Shown piece after piece: positions 43,248-51,215 of a stretch of DNA of 64,000 bases. This DNA is from Hyphomicrobiales bacterium (GTDB taxonomy: Bacteria; Pseudomonadota; Alphaproteobacteria; Rhizobiales; Rhizobiaceae). The DNA lies in NCBI GenBank assembly GCA_900471815.1, contig UICE01000009.1, positions 1 through 64,000 on the forward strand. Direction: 5' to 3'. The position numbers and the translations under genes are program-made. The notes under the pieces were generated by a model. The model was not told the DNA's origin. It saw nothing but the letters and a program-made list of their open reading frames with translations, and searched no databases. The number at the start of each line of letters is the position of its first letter. Positions within the stretch are counted from its first letter, which is position 1.

Positions 43248-46200
43248 TTCGTCGCGGGCCAGAGATAGACGATGCCGAGCGGCTCCAACTGCCGCGCCTT
43301 CACTTCATATCCGTCCTTGACCTTCTGGGGTTCGGTATCGAGGTCTCCTTGTAGGCGAAGCAGTTTCTGATCCCAGGTACGGCGATCAGCCTCCATCTGC
43401 CGCATCTCCTTTTCCGACTGCTGCCGCTGCTCCTCCGTCGAAAAGTCGAAAGCGAACTGGTCTATCGGCTTCTTCTCACGCATCGCCTCGCGCACCTTTT
43501 GAATCTGACGCGTGAGCAAATCGGCCATCGCCTCCGCCTCGCGGCGACCGTTCTCAGTGAGCTCTGTCAAAGCCGCCTTTTCCGAGGCTTCGGCGCGGGT
43601 ATCCAAGTATGGTCTGAGGTCGCGAATATCGAGTTCTACAGTTTTTTCAAGACGATCGACGACGCTCTGGATCGGCGTGCGCCCTGTGCGCAAGGCATCA
43701 TCCAACTGGGCGATGGTCGTCATTTCGCCAGCTTCGGCGAACGGCGACAGAGGAGCCTCATCTCGGCGAACATCGCGCCAGGCGGCGGTGATGGGGATGA
43801 TTTCTTCATGCAGCCGGCGCGCACCGGGACCGAACAGCGACAGCCGACCAATCAAGACGACACGCGGTTGCGCGCCAGGGCCGATGATGGCGGTAACCCT
43901 GCCGATATTGGAGCGGAAGCCTTGCGACGAGAACCGGGAGATGAGCCGCTTGACCAGACGGTGCTCCAGATGGAGCTGGACCACGTCCTGTGGCTCTGGC
44001 TGCCCCTCCTTTACATAGGGAGGTTCAAAGACGAGACCGCGAACCGGTGTTTTTTGCCTCCACCGCTCCCGTTCATAGGGATGTCCGGGACGCCCCGGAC
44101 GCAGTTCGTCAAAGAGCGTTGCCCAACTGCGATCCTTTGCGAAAGCCGAATGGTTCGGATCAAGCGCCAGAGCCTCGGGCACGCTGAAGTGGCCAGGCGA
44201 CAGGGACGCATGATTGTCTTTCAAGGCAATCTCAACCACCTGCCGGATTTCGGCTCCATCGACGCCGACGCGCTTACGTGCCTGCTCAAGCAGGCGCTGA
44301 AGTCGTTCCTGCTCTTCCTTCAACCGGCCCAGACGTTTTTCCTGTTCGTCGCCGAGTTCCTTTTCTGCGGTCGTGACCTGGGTCGAGTTTTCGGCATCAA
44401 TCTCGGCGGAGATACGTTCCGCTTCGCCACGGCGGATACCGTCTCGTGACAGGCGCTTCTCAATGGTCTGACGAAGCACCTCACCGGAGGCACCAAGCTC
44501 CTTTCGGATGACCTCGGTCTTGCGCACCAGGGCATCAAGAACACGGTCCTCCTCACGCTGGGTGTAAAAGAAGTAGCTGCAATTCACGGTCTTCGAAGGC
44601 TGTAACTTTCGGTCAATTCGGCCATTTCGCTGTTCCAAACGAGAGGGGTTCCACGGCAGATCGACGTGGATCAGGTCATGGCATCGCGCCTGTAGATTTA
44701 GGCCTTCCCGTGCTGCATCCGTACAGACCAGAATGCGCACCGGCTCCTGATCAAACGGCGCATTGAAGGCAATCTTGATACGGTCACGCTCCTCAAGGCT
44801 GGTCTGACCAGTGAACACAAGGATGCGGCCGTCGAGGTCAATCTTGTTGCGGCTTCGCTTGAGAAGGCCTTCCCTCAATCGATCCACGAGCCAGCGACGC
44901 GTATCGTCCCATTCGGTGAACAGAATGAGACGACGATCACGCCATTGGTATGCGCCATCCAGCATCTCGGTCTCGGCCCAATCCAGGACCGCCTCTATGC
45001 GACCGTCAGGACCGTCCTTCGCGGGACTGGAAATTGCCAGCATTTGATCGACATGGGCAATTGCAGCATCAATATCCCCGAGCTCTGAGCGCGCTTCGAC
45101 CGTCGCCATATCGATGAGATCGTTGTCTTCGGCCAGATCAATGACCTCGTCTCCAGCGACAACGGCTTCCTCGCGCTTGCGATTGAGCGTCTTGCGATGT
45201 GTCCTCAATGTTCTGTCGAATGCAGCAATCGAGGAGAACAGACGTTGCTGGAGATTAGCAAACAGGAAACGCGCCCGCGAGCCGCCGCTGGATGACGACC
45301 GGTATTCGTCCAGCATTGCTGCTAGCGTGAGCTCAGGGGCGTTGGCAGGCAAGTTCTCAATTTTGATCGGCTTGACGATGCGCTCTGGGAAAGGCTGTCC
45401 CAAAAGTCGAAGGTCCTCTTTCAGTCGGCGAACCATGACTGGTTCCAGTTCCTTCGCATCGACGTTAATGCCTCTGGTGAAGCGTTGCGGGTCCAGGATT
45501 TCCAGAAGCGTCGCGAAAGAGTTCGAATGGCCATTATGCGGCGTCGCCGACAGAAAAAGGCGATGTTCGAAGCGACCCGCGATCTGTCGTACGGCGCGGG
45601 TCATCTGGCTTTCGGTTGCCCAAACGGTACCAGATGAAGGTGCCGCGTGGTGGGCTTCATCGAGAATCAGCAGAGACCTCGCACGGAACTCGCCCAGCAG
45701 GTCACGAAGCCCCGACATGTAGGTCTCGTCTGACAACACGCTGTGAGAAACCAGGAACCGTGAACCCACACTCCAAGGGTTGGCGGAGAAGCCTCGCGTG
45801 CGACGCGTCTCCAGCAAATATTCGCGGTCTACGATCGTGAAATCCAAACCGAATTTCTGCGACAGCTCGTCCTGCCATTGAAGTAGCATCGACGCGGGGG
45901 CTGCAACGACAACGATTTCGACCCTTCGTCTGAGGAGAAGTTCTCTAACGATCAACCCCGCCTCAACCGTTTTACCTAGACCGACATCGTCAGCGATGAG
46001 CAGGTTCACTCGGGGCAAGTCTAAGGCTTTGGCCAAAGGAAGCAATTGATAAGCATCGAGGCGGATACCCGCCCGAAACGGGGCTTGAAACAGCTTGCGA
46101 TCGGCCGCTGACGCGGTACGCCATTCAGTTGCCCTCAGAAACGCACCGAGGCGCTCCGGCCCCTCAAACTTGGTCTGAAACAGCGCTGACCAATCATTGG

Positions 46201-46408
46201 GATCAATAACCTGTTGATCGACTTCTGACCCGAGGGTAACCCGAAGAGCTTCACCCTGCGCATCGTCCTCAACTGATATGAGATCGAGGAAAGGTATTGT
46301 TCCAAGCCTACCACTCTGTTCAACGACCCAGCTCTTCGAACGGATTCGCACAAACGTTCCGGGCAATAAATTGTTGTGAGAGTCAGTGATGGTTTTAATG
46401 TTGTTCAA
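43244..46408 (-). CDS. drmD: DISARM class 1 SNF2-like helicase DrmD
   Basis: A 1054-residue SNF2-type helicase: Walker A ADDVGLGKTVEAGL (about residue 143), motif II LLILDEAHHAAP (about 249), motif III FLSATPHNGHSNS (about 288) and motif VI LEQRNGRIDR (about 596). A coiled-coil-rich stretch with many Glu and Arg follows (about 640-730). This is the class 1 marker of DISARM and lies first in the operon, as in described class 1 loci. TTG 46408 is the start, with GAGGG six bases upstream. It overlaps drmMI by ATGA. Confidence 0.87.
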   Translation of the reverse strand: MNNIKTITDSHNNLLPGTFVRIRSKSWVVEQSGRLGTIPFLDLISVEDDAQGEALRVTLGSEVDQQVIDPNDWSALFQTKFEGPERLGAFLRATEWRTASAADRKLFQAPFRAGIRLDAYQLLPLAKALDLPRVNLLIADDVGLGKTVEAGLIVRELLLRRRVEIVVVAAPASMLLQWQDELSQKFGLDFTIVDREYLLETRRTRGFSANPWSVGSRFLVSHSVLSDETYMSGLRDLLGEFRARSLLILDEAHHAAPSSGTVWATESQMTRAVRQIAGRFEHRLFLSATPHNGHSNSFATLLEILDPQRFTRGINVDAKELEPVMVRRLKEDLRLLGQPFPERIVKPIKIENLPANAPELTLAAMLDEYRSSSSGGSRARFLFANLQQRLFSSIAAFDRTLRTHRKTLNRKREEAVVAGDEVIDLAEDNDLIDMATVEARSELGDIDAAIAHVDQMLAISSPAKDGPDGRIEAVLDWAETEMLDGAYQWRDRRLILFTEWDDTRRWLVDRLREGLLKRSRNKIDLDGRILVFTGQTSLEERDRIKIAFNAPFDQEPVRILVCTDAAREGLNLQARCHDLIHVDLPWNPSRLEQRNGRIDRKLQPSKTVNCSYFFYTQREEDRVLDALVRKTEVIRKELGASGEVLRQTIEKRLSRDGIRRGEAERISAEIDAENSTQVTTAEKELGDEQEKRLGRLKEEQERLQRLLEQARKRVGVDGAEIRQVVEIALKDNHASLSPGHFSVPEALALDPNHSAFAKDRSWATLFDELRPGRPGHPYERERWRQKTPVRGLVFEPPYVKEGQPEPQDVVQLHLEHRLVKRLISRFSSQGFRSNIGRVTAIIGPGAQPRVVLIGRLSLFGPGARRLHEEIIPITAAWRDVRRDEAPLSPFAEAGEMTTIAQLDDALRTGRTPIQSVVDRLEKTVELDIRDLRPYLDTRAEASEKAALTELTENGRREAEAMADLLTRQIQKVREAMREKKPIDQFAFDFSTEEQRQQSEKEMRQMEADRRTWDQKLLRLQGDLDTEPQKVKDGYEVKARQLEPLGIVYLWPATN

Positions 46409-46507
46409 GTCTAACCCTCGATCTTATCTACCGATGAGACAGGCAATTCTCAGCCGGTTCACACAACACGGTTTTAGCGGAACATTCCACAAATGGCTTT
46501 CGATAAC

Positions 46508-46681
46508 TTAAACGTGTCGCTGATTCTTGGCGCAACCCCAAGGGACGTTGTGTTCCGGATTGGCCGGATCAACGGATGCGCCGCCGCTGCCCTCTTTCCA
46601 GGATGTCTCCGCCGGCTTCTCCGACTGAACGACATCGATCCCATCCACGGATTTTGATGGGTCATCACCGTCCTTGATCAA
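46508..46681 (-). CDS. Possible small hypothetical protein or gene remnant upstream of drmD
   Basis: A 57-residue frame from TTG 46681 (MIKDGDDPSKSVDGIDVVQS, then ETSWKEGSGGASVDPANPEH and VPWGCAKNQRHV). The composition is protein-like and the frame stays open further upstream to 46749 without a start, so it may be the 3' end of a lost gene. It points toward drmD, 99 bases before it. No family recognised. Confidence 0.3.
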   Translation of the reverse strand: MIKDGDDPSKSVDGIDVVQSEKPAETSWKEGSGGASVDPANPEHNVPWGCAKNQRHV

Positions 46682-46847
46682 ACCGGCTCTTGACCTTAAG
46701 CCGCCCCGACCGATCGGTGCAACGCCCGGAGACTGTTCAAAGCGAACCTGTCATTCTTAACGCCGTTGCGGTTTACGCCCGAAGTAGAGTCTGATACCCA
46801 TTCTCTTTAACAAGATCGGGTATCAGACTCGATCTACGAAGGTAGAC
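46682..46847. other. Divergent promoter region between the DISARM side and the methyltransferase operon
   Basis: Together with 46409-46507 this short spacer separates leftward DISARM genes from rightward methyltransferase genes. Its main structure is a 13-bp inverted repeat at 46787-46830. TTTACG and TACCCA at 17-base spacing before 46800 could be a weak rightward promoter; no better pair was seen. Confidence 0.4.
46787..46830. promoter_or_regulatory. Thirteen-bp inverted repeat upstream of the MerR-like gene (candidate operator)
   Basis: GAGTCTGATACCC (46787-46799) and GGGTATCAGACTC (46818-46830) are perfect inverted copies separated by 18 bases, ending 17 bases before the ATG of the regulator-like gene. 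Such a dyad suits autoregulation of a methyltransferase operon by its own regulator; it could also form a leader hairpin. Confidence 0.6.
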
Positions 46848-47390
46848 ATGCGCTTTGTAAAGACCCCTGTTGCCGCGCAGCTTACGGGGCTCTCGACAGT
46901 AACCCTGCGAGAGTGGACGAGTCGACGCGCCCTCATTCCAGCCGACCTTCCGCCGAAGGGAAAAGGCTCGGCGGCTGGCTTCACATGGCAAACCATTCTG
47001 CTGCTCCGTATCGCGGTATTGCTGCGTGAGCGTTTTCATTTTGAGCTTCAGCCGCATCAAAACCTGTTTGCCAGTCTCAAAGCGGGTTTCCAGCGCACCT
47101 CCTTCATCGCTCTTTGGGGTAAGTCACTTATCCTCCAAGGCGAAAACGGTTGGTCTCTTGTAGAAGATGAAGCCGGCCCTCCACTGGCTGAAGATGCGGT
47201 CGTGCTTCGCCTGCAACCTCATCTTGAGGCTTTGTCGGTTGGCTTCTCGCTACCCCACCCCACCAAGTCGTTGGGACAACTAGAATTGTTCCCCCCACGG
47301 TCGATTGCGACACCTCCAAGTGAGAACGCCGCTGCTGCACCTGTCAAACCTCATCATGCGGCAGTGCACGCGCGCCGGAGGTCAGCTTGA
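46848..47390 (+). CDS. MerR-like helix-turn-helix protein heading a methyltransferase operon
   Basis: A 180-residue protein with an N-terminal MerR-type winged-helix pattern: KTPVAAQLTGLSTVTLREWT (5-24), then SRRALIPADLPP and a wing-like KGSAAGFTWQTILLLRIAVL. Residues 60-180 carry no recognised domain and the tail is Pro/Ala-rich. Its stop overlaps the TTG of the methyltransferase (TTGA). A perfect 13-bp dyad lies immediately upstream. It likely controls expression of the methylase and nuclease, as a controller protein would. Confidence 0.65.
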   Translation: MRFVKTPVAAQLTGLSTVTLREWTSRRALIPADLPPKGKGSAAGFTWQTILLLRIAVLLRERFHFELQPHQNLFASLKAGFQRTSFIALWGKSLILQGENGWSLVEDEAGPPLAEDAVVLRLQPHLEALSVGFSLPHPTKSLGQLELFPPRSIATPPSENAAAAPVKPHHAAVHARRRSA

Positions 47391-50300
47391 CCAGCGCTGC
47401 CTACAAACAGGCGCTAGAGGCTACGGGATATCTTGCCTCCAATGGCCTGCCCGCGCCGGGGTTGGTGCCGGCAGACGACCCGCGCGCAGCTAAGATGCGT
47501 GCGGTATTTTCGGACGAGCGAGTCGGATTGCAGGCGGATGCGGTCTTCTCGGCTCAGAACGCACCTACCAGCATCTTCAAGGATGCAGGGGAAGCGGAGC
47601 CTTCCGACGAGGATCTTCGCCGGTGGCATGAAGCGGCATGGAACGTGGGCGTCGCGCCACTGCTGTGGATTGTCACGCCTACGGATGTCCGTCTTTACGA
47701 CTGCTATGCTTCGCCCGAGCGGACTGACGAACAAGCGGGACATGCGCCGCAAGCCCTGGATCGTTTCGTTCTGCAGTCTGGCGAGCGCCTTCGCGCGCTC
47801 GACGTTCAATGTGGTCGCATTGCCACAGAAACGGGAGCATTCTGGAGCAGTCCGATCGGGTCGAAAATTAACCGGCGACATCGAGTTGACAGAGAGTTGC
47901 TGGCTGAGATTTCAGCGTTAGAGGACCGCTTAACCGCTCTCGGCAATCCGGAAACTGATCAAGCCGTGGCCTACGCGCGCGACATCGCTCAGCGTTTTAT
48001 CGGGCGCTGCATCTTCACTTGGTATCTGCTGGATCGGGGAATTGCCCAACCCTTTTTGCCACCTGACTTGCCTGCAGACCTAAGTGCAATTTTCGCTACG
48101 CCATCGAATGCATTCGCTCTCTTTGATTGGTTGCGGACGACCTTCAACGGCGACCTGTTCCCGATGGATGATCCCGGGGCTGAGCGCGAACAGCTAACAC
48201 TTCAGCATCTGGAGCTGATCCGCGATTTTGTGGAAGGGCGAAGCTTGATTCCAGAGCGTCTTGGACAGGGGCGTCTCTTCCGCTTCCGATTTAACGCTAT
48301 TCCGGTGGATCTCATCAGCTCGATCTACCAACAGTTCGCCCGAACGAGCGCGGCGGACGAGGCGCGATCGCAAGGACTTCATTATACGCCCGTTGAGCTC
48401 GTACACCTTACGCTCGATCCCATTTTTGAAGGCTTGTCGCCGCACGCCGCTGTTATCGATCCAGCATGTGGGTCGGGAGCTTTCCTCGTGGAAGCTTTTC
48501 GCCGACTAGTCTGGCGCGCGGCCGAAGGGAAGCCCGCCAGCCGGGAACTCGTCCGGCGTATCCTCTATGGCCAGCTTTTCGGCGTCGATATCAATCGCGC
48601 AGCGCTTGGTATCGCTGCGTTCAGCCTATATCTCGCCGCTCTTGAGCTCGATGAGCAGCCGGTCAGTGACATCCGCGACCTCAGGTTCGATCGTTTGATC
48701 GACACCACGCTTTTCGAAGCAGATTCTCTTGGCGAGGACCTTCCCACGCAGATCACCAGCCGCTCTTTCGACGCAGTGGTCGGCAATCCTCCGTGGACGT
48801 TTGTAAAGAAAGAGGACGGTACCGAAAGGCGGCGCTCTTCCGACACATCAACTCTGCGTCCTAGGCGAAGTCCAGACCAAGCATTTCTCTCACTGGGCGC
48901 AGAGCTCGCCGGACAATACGGCCGAGTCGGCATGGTGATGAAGGCGACACCTTTTTTCTCTAAAGATGTTCACGCTGTCGCAGCGCGTAACCATCTCTTG
49001 GAACGCCTCGCACCTGTTGCACTGATCAATCTCTCTTATCTTCGTCGCGAAGAGCTTTTCCCCGATGCGCTCGGTCCCGCGTTGTTATTTTTTGCCCGCT
49101 GCGCGCTCGGTCCTCAGGCAGACCGCATGCTTGTCGGTTCAATTCCATGGACGCCAGACTTCCGACGGACAGGGGTTTTCGGGCTCGGGCCGGGAGAAAT
49201 CCGTTCTGTCCCGCTCAAACGGGTGCTGGCAACCCCGCCCTTCCTAAAAGCGGCGACGTTCGGAACCGTTCGTGACGGCTGGCTAATCGAGCGGCTGGAA
49301 AAGGATTTCCCACGGTTTGACGCGCTGCTGCAGGCGCTGGGACGCGATCCTTCTGACAATCGAGGCCAAGGTTTCCAGGTCCGCGGTGATCCAAATACGC
49401 CGCCGGCCGGCTATCGAGAACTGAAAGTCGTCACACCCGAGAAATTCTCGGCATTCCGTCTCGACTATGCATCGCTCGATGAATTTACGCATAAAACGCT
49501 ACATCGTCCGCGCCGCGAGTCGATTTTTGTCGGCCCAATCCTGCTCTGTTCGAAGGTAGGCAATGCCTCGGGCGTTGAGCGTGGACGCTACAGCGCTGCC
49601 GTTAGTCCGCATGACGTGTTGTACACACAAAACTTCTACGGCGTGTCCTTCGCAGGTGCAGATGTAAAATACGCTTTCGCGCTCAGCGGAATATTCAACT
49701 CCAGCCTCACTGCCTTCCAGCTGGCCCTTGGCGGCCCAACCTGGGGCCTTGAGCGCCCGACCGTCGAGCCTCATGACCTCCTGTCGCTGCGTATTCCCGA
49801 TCTCACCATGGTCGATCCGACCCTCCTCGCCGAGCTGATTGATGCCGAGAAGAAGGCCGCAGCCGACCCATCGAGCTCGGCCTGCCTCAACGCGCTCGAT
49901 GAAGTGGTTTTTGATCTATACGACTTGGACCCGGACGAGCGGACTGTCGCCCGCGATAGCATTGAACGCGCACGGTACCTAGTTTTCGAGAATCGAAGTG
50001 AGCGCGCCGGTCTTATCACTCCACCGGATGCGGGCGCCTTGCGAGCTTATGCAGGCCAGGTCGCGCAAACCGTCGACGCATATCTTCGCGCTCGCAACGA
50101 GCGCCATCTGGAAGCTGTTATCTATCCGGCGCGTCTAACCAAAACTGATCTGGCTTCCGGTGTCCCGGGTATTACAGCCGTTCGGTTCGTCATGGCGAAA
50201 GGCGGACCCGGGGCCGAACCCGTGGTCCGAGACGGCGATCCGGCCGAACTCGACGCTTTGGGCGCACTTTTGCGTGGCCAGTTTGATGTTTCGATACCGC

Positions 50301-50467
50301 CCTATCTCAACGAACGGCGGCAAATTCGGCTTTATGGATTAGATGATCTCTTCATTCTGAAGCCCAGCGAAGTCCGAAACTGGACCCGGACGGCTGGTTT
50401 GAACGACGCCGATGTCATCCTCGCCGATCACTGGCTGCGGGGAGGTAACGCCGTTGCTCACGCCTGA
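47387..50467 (+). CDS. N6-adenine DNA methyltransferase, Eco57I/type IIG-like
   Basis: A 1026-residue protein. The AdoMet motif AVIDPACGSGAFLVEAF is at about residue 357 and the catalytic motif VVGNPPWTFVKK at about 466. The N-terminal 250 residues include WIVTPTDVRLYDCY, a block seen in type IIG-like proteins, but no clear nuclease site. The C-terminal half is a probable DNA-recognition region. TTG 47387 has CCGGAGG directly upstream. The nuclease gene that follows overlaps it by 14 bases, making a restriction-modification-like pair. It is not DrmMI, which is present separately. Confidence 0.8.
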   Translation: MTSAAYKQALEATGYLASNGLPAPGLVPADDPRAAKMRAVFSDERVGLQADAVFSAQNAPTSIFKDAGEAEPSDEDLRRWHEAAWNVGVAPLLWIVTPTDVRLYDCYASPERTDEQAGHAPQALDRFVLQSGERLRALDVQCGRIATETGAFWSSPIGSKINRRHRVDRELLAEISALEDRLTALGNPETDQAVAYARDIAQRFIGRCIFTWYLLDRGIAQPFLPPDLPADLSAIFATPSNAFALFDWLRTTFNGDLFPMDDPGAEREQLTLQHLELIRDFVEGRSLIPERLGQGRLFRFRFNAIPVDLISSIYQQFARTSAADEARSQGLHYTPVELVHLTLDPIFEGLSPHAAVIDPACGSGAFLVEAFRRLVWRAAEGKPASRELVRRILYGQLFGVDINRAALGIAAFSLYLAALELDEQPVSDIRDLRFDRLIDTTLFEADSLGEDLPTQITSRSFDAVVGNPPWTFVKKEDGTERRRSSDTSTLRPRRSPDQAFLSLGAELAGQYGRVGMVMKATPFFSKDVHAVAARNHLLERLAPVALINLSYLRREELFPDALGPALLFFARCALGPQADRMLVGSIPWTPDFRRTGVFGLGPGEIRSVPLKRVLATPPFLKAATFGTVRDGWLIERLEKDFPRFDALLQALGRDPSDNRGQGFQVRGDPNTPPAGYRELKVVTPEKFSAFRLDYASLDEFTHKTLHRPRRESIFVGPILLCSKVGNASGVERGRYSAAVSPHDVLYTQNFYGVSFAGADVKYAFALSGIFNSSLTAFQLALGGPTWGLERPTVEPHDLLSLRIPDLTMVDPTLLAELIDAEKKAAADPSSSACLNALDEVVFDLYDLDPDERTVARDSIERARYLVFENRSERAGLITPPDAGALRAYAGQVAQTVDAYLRARNERHLEAVIYPARLTKTDLASGVPGITAVRFVMAKGGPGAEPVVRDGDPAELDALGALLRGQFDVSIPPYLNERRQIRLYGLDDLFILKPSEVRNWTRTAGLNDADVILADHWLRGGNAVAHA

Positions 50468-51146
50468 CATTCCATTTGGAGTTCCCGCTTTCGCGCTGTC
50501 GGGTGATCAGATTGCCACCGTTCTCGACCTTCTTTGCAGAGGGTGCGACGAGGCAAAGCCACACCTCACCCCTGGCATGCTCGAAGTACCGACCACGATC
50601 GTCGTCCGAAAGGCAATGCGTCGAGTTAAGAAATCGCTCGGGCTGACCAACCTACAGATACGGGGTGAGCACGAGCTAGAAAATATGGCAAACGATGACC
50701 CGACCATCCTGGGTCGGATCGACATTACTTTGCAATTTTTGCATCAGTTCGGCGATGAAGACGCATACGTTGCTGTTGAATGTAAGCGTGTTGACTCAGG
50801 TGATACTAGTCTGAACGGGAGTTATGTAGCTAAAGGTGTCGAGCGGTTTGCCGCTGGCCGGTACGCTGCAGGCCATGAATGGGGCTTCATGCTCGGCTAT
50901 GTGCTGGCCCTTCCGGCTTCTACCATTGTTGATGCCGTAGATGCGCGCATTCGAAAAACCTACGGCGAGTCGGCTGGGTTGACGGCCGAGGCTTCACATT
51001 CCCTGGCGCTGGCAGTCCTTGAAGGCGCGTTGGTTCAGAACGGCAGCCATGTTATCCGGCTGAAGCATGTTTTCGTCGATATGACGCCGGCGGCGCCCAC
51101 CACATCGAGCTCTGCGGCCGCCGACGGCGAGCCGGTCGTCCAGTAG
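50454..51146 (+). CDS. Probable PD-(D/E)xK restriction nuclease
   Basis: A 230-residue protein with a PD-(D/E)xK-like site: ILGRIDITLQF (Asp90) and, one strand later, AYVAVECKRVD (Glu109, Lys111). The rest is mixed alpha/beta with no second domain. The frame opens at 50412, but TTG 50454 has GGGGAGG seven bases upstream and is chosen. It is translationally tied to the methyltransferase gene, so it probably cuts DNA that the methylase has not marked. The family name was not recognised. Confidence 0.65.
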   Translation: MLTPDIPFGVPAFALSGDQIATVLDLLCRGCDEAKPHLTPGMLEVPTTIVVRKAMRRVKKSLGLTNLQIRGEHELENMANDDPTILGRIDITLQFLHQFGDEDAYVAVECKRVDSGDTSLNGSYVAKGVERFAAGRYAAGHEWGFMLGYVLALPASTIVDAVDARIRKTYGESAGLTAEASHSLALAVLEGALVQNGSHVIRLKHVFVDMTPAAPTTSSSAAADGEPVVQ

Positions 51147-51215
51147 CGGCTTGCTGTCGTCCGGCTAGATCACCCTCACGCGGGGCTAAGCGTCTCGTTC
51201 CTTCAATCATGCCCC

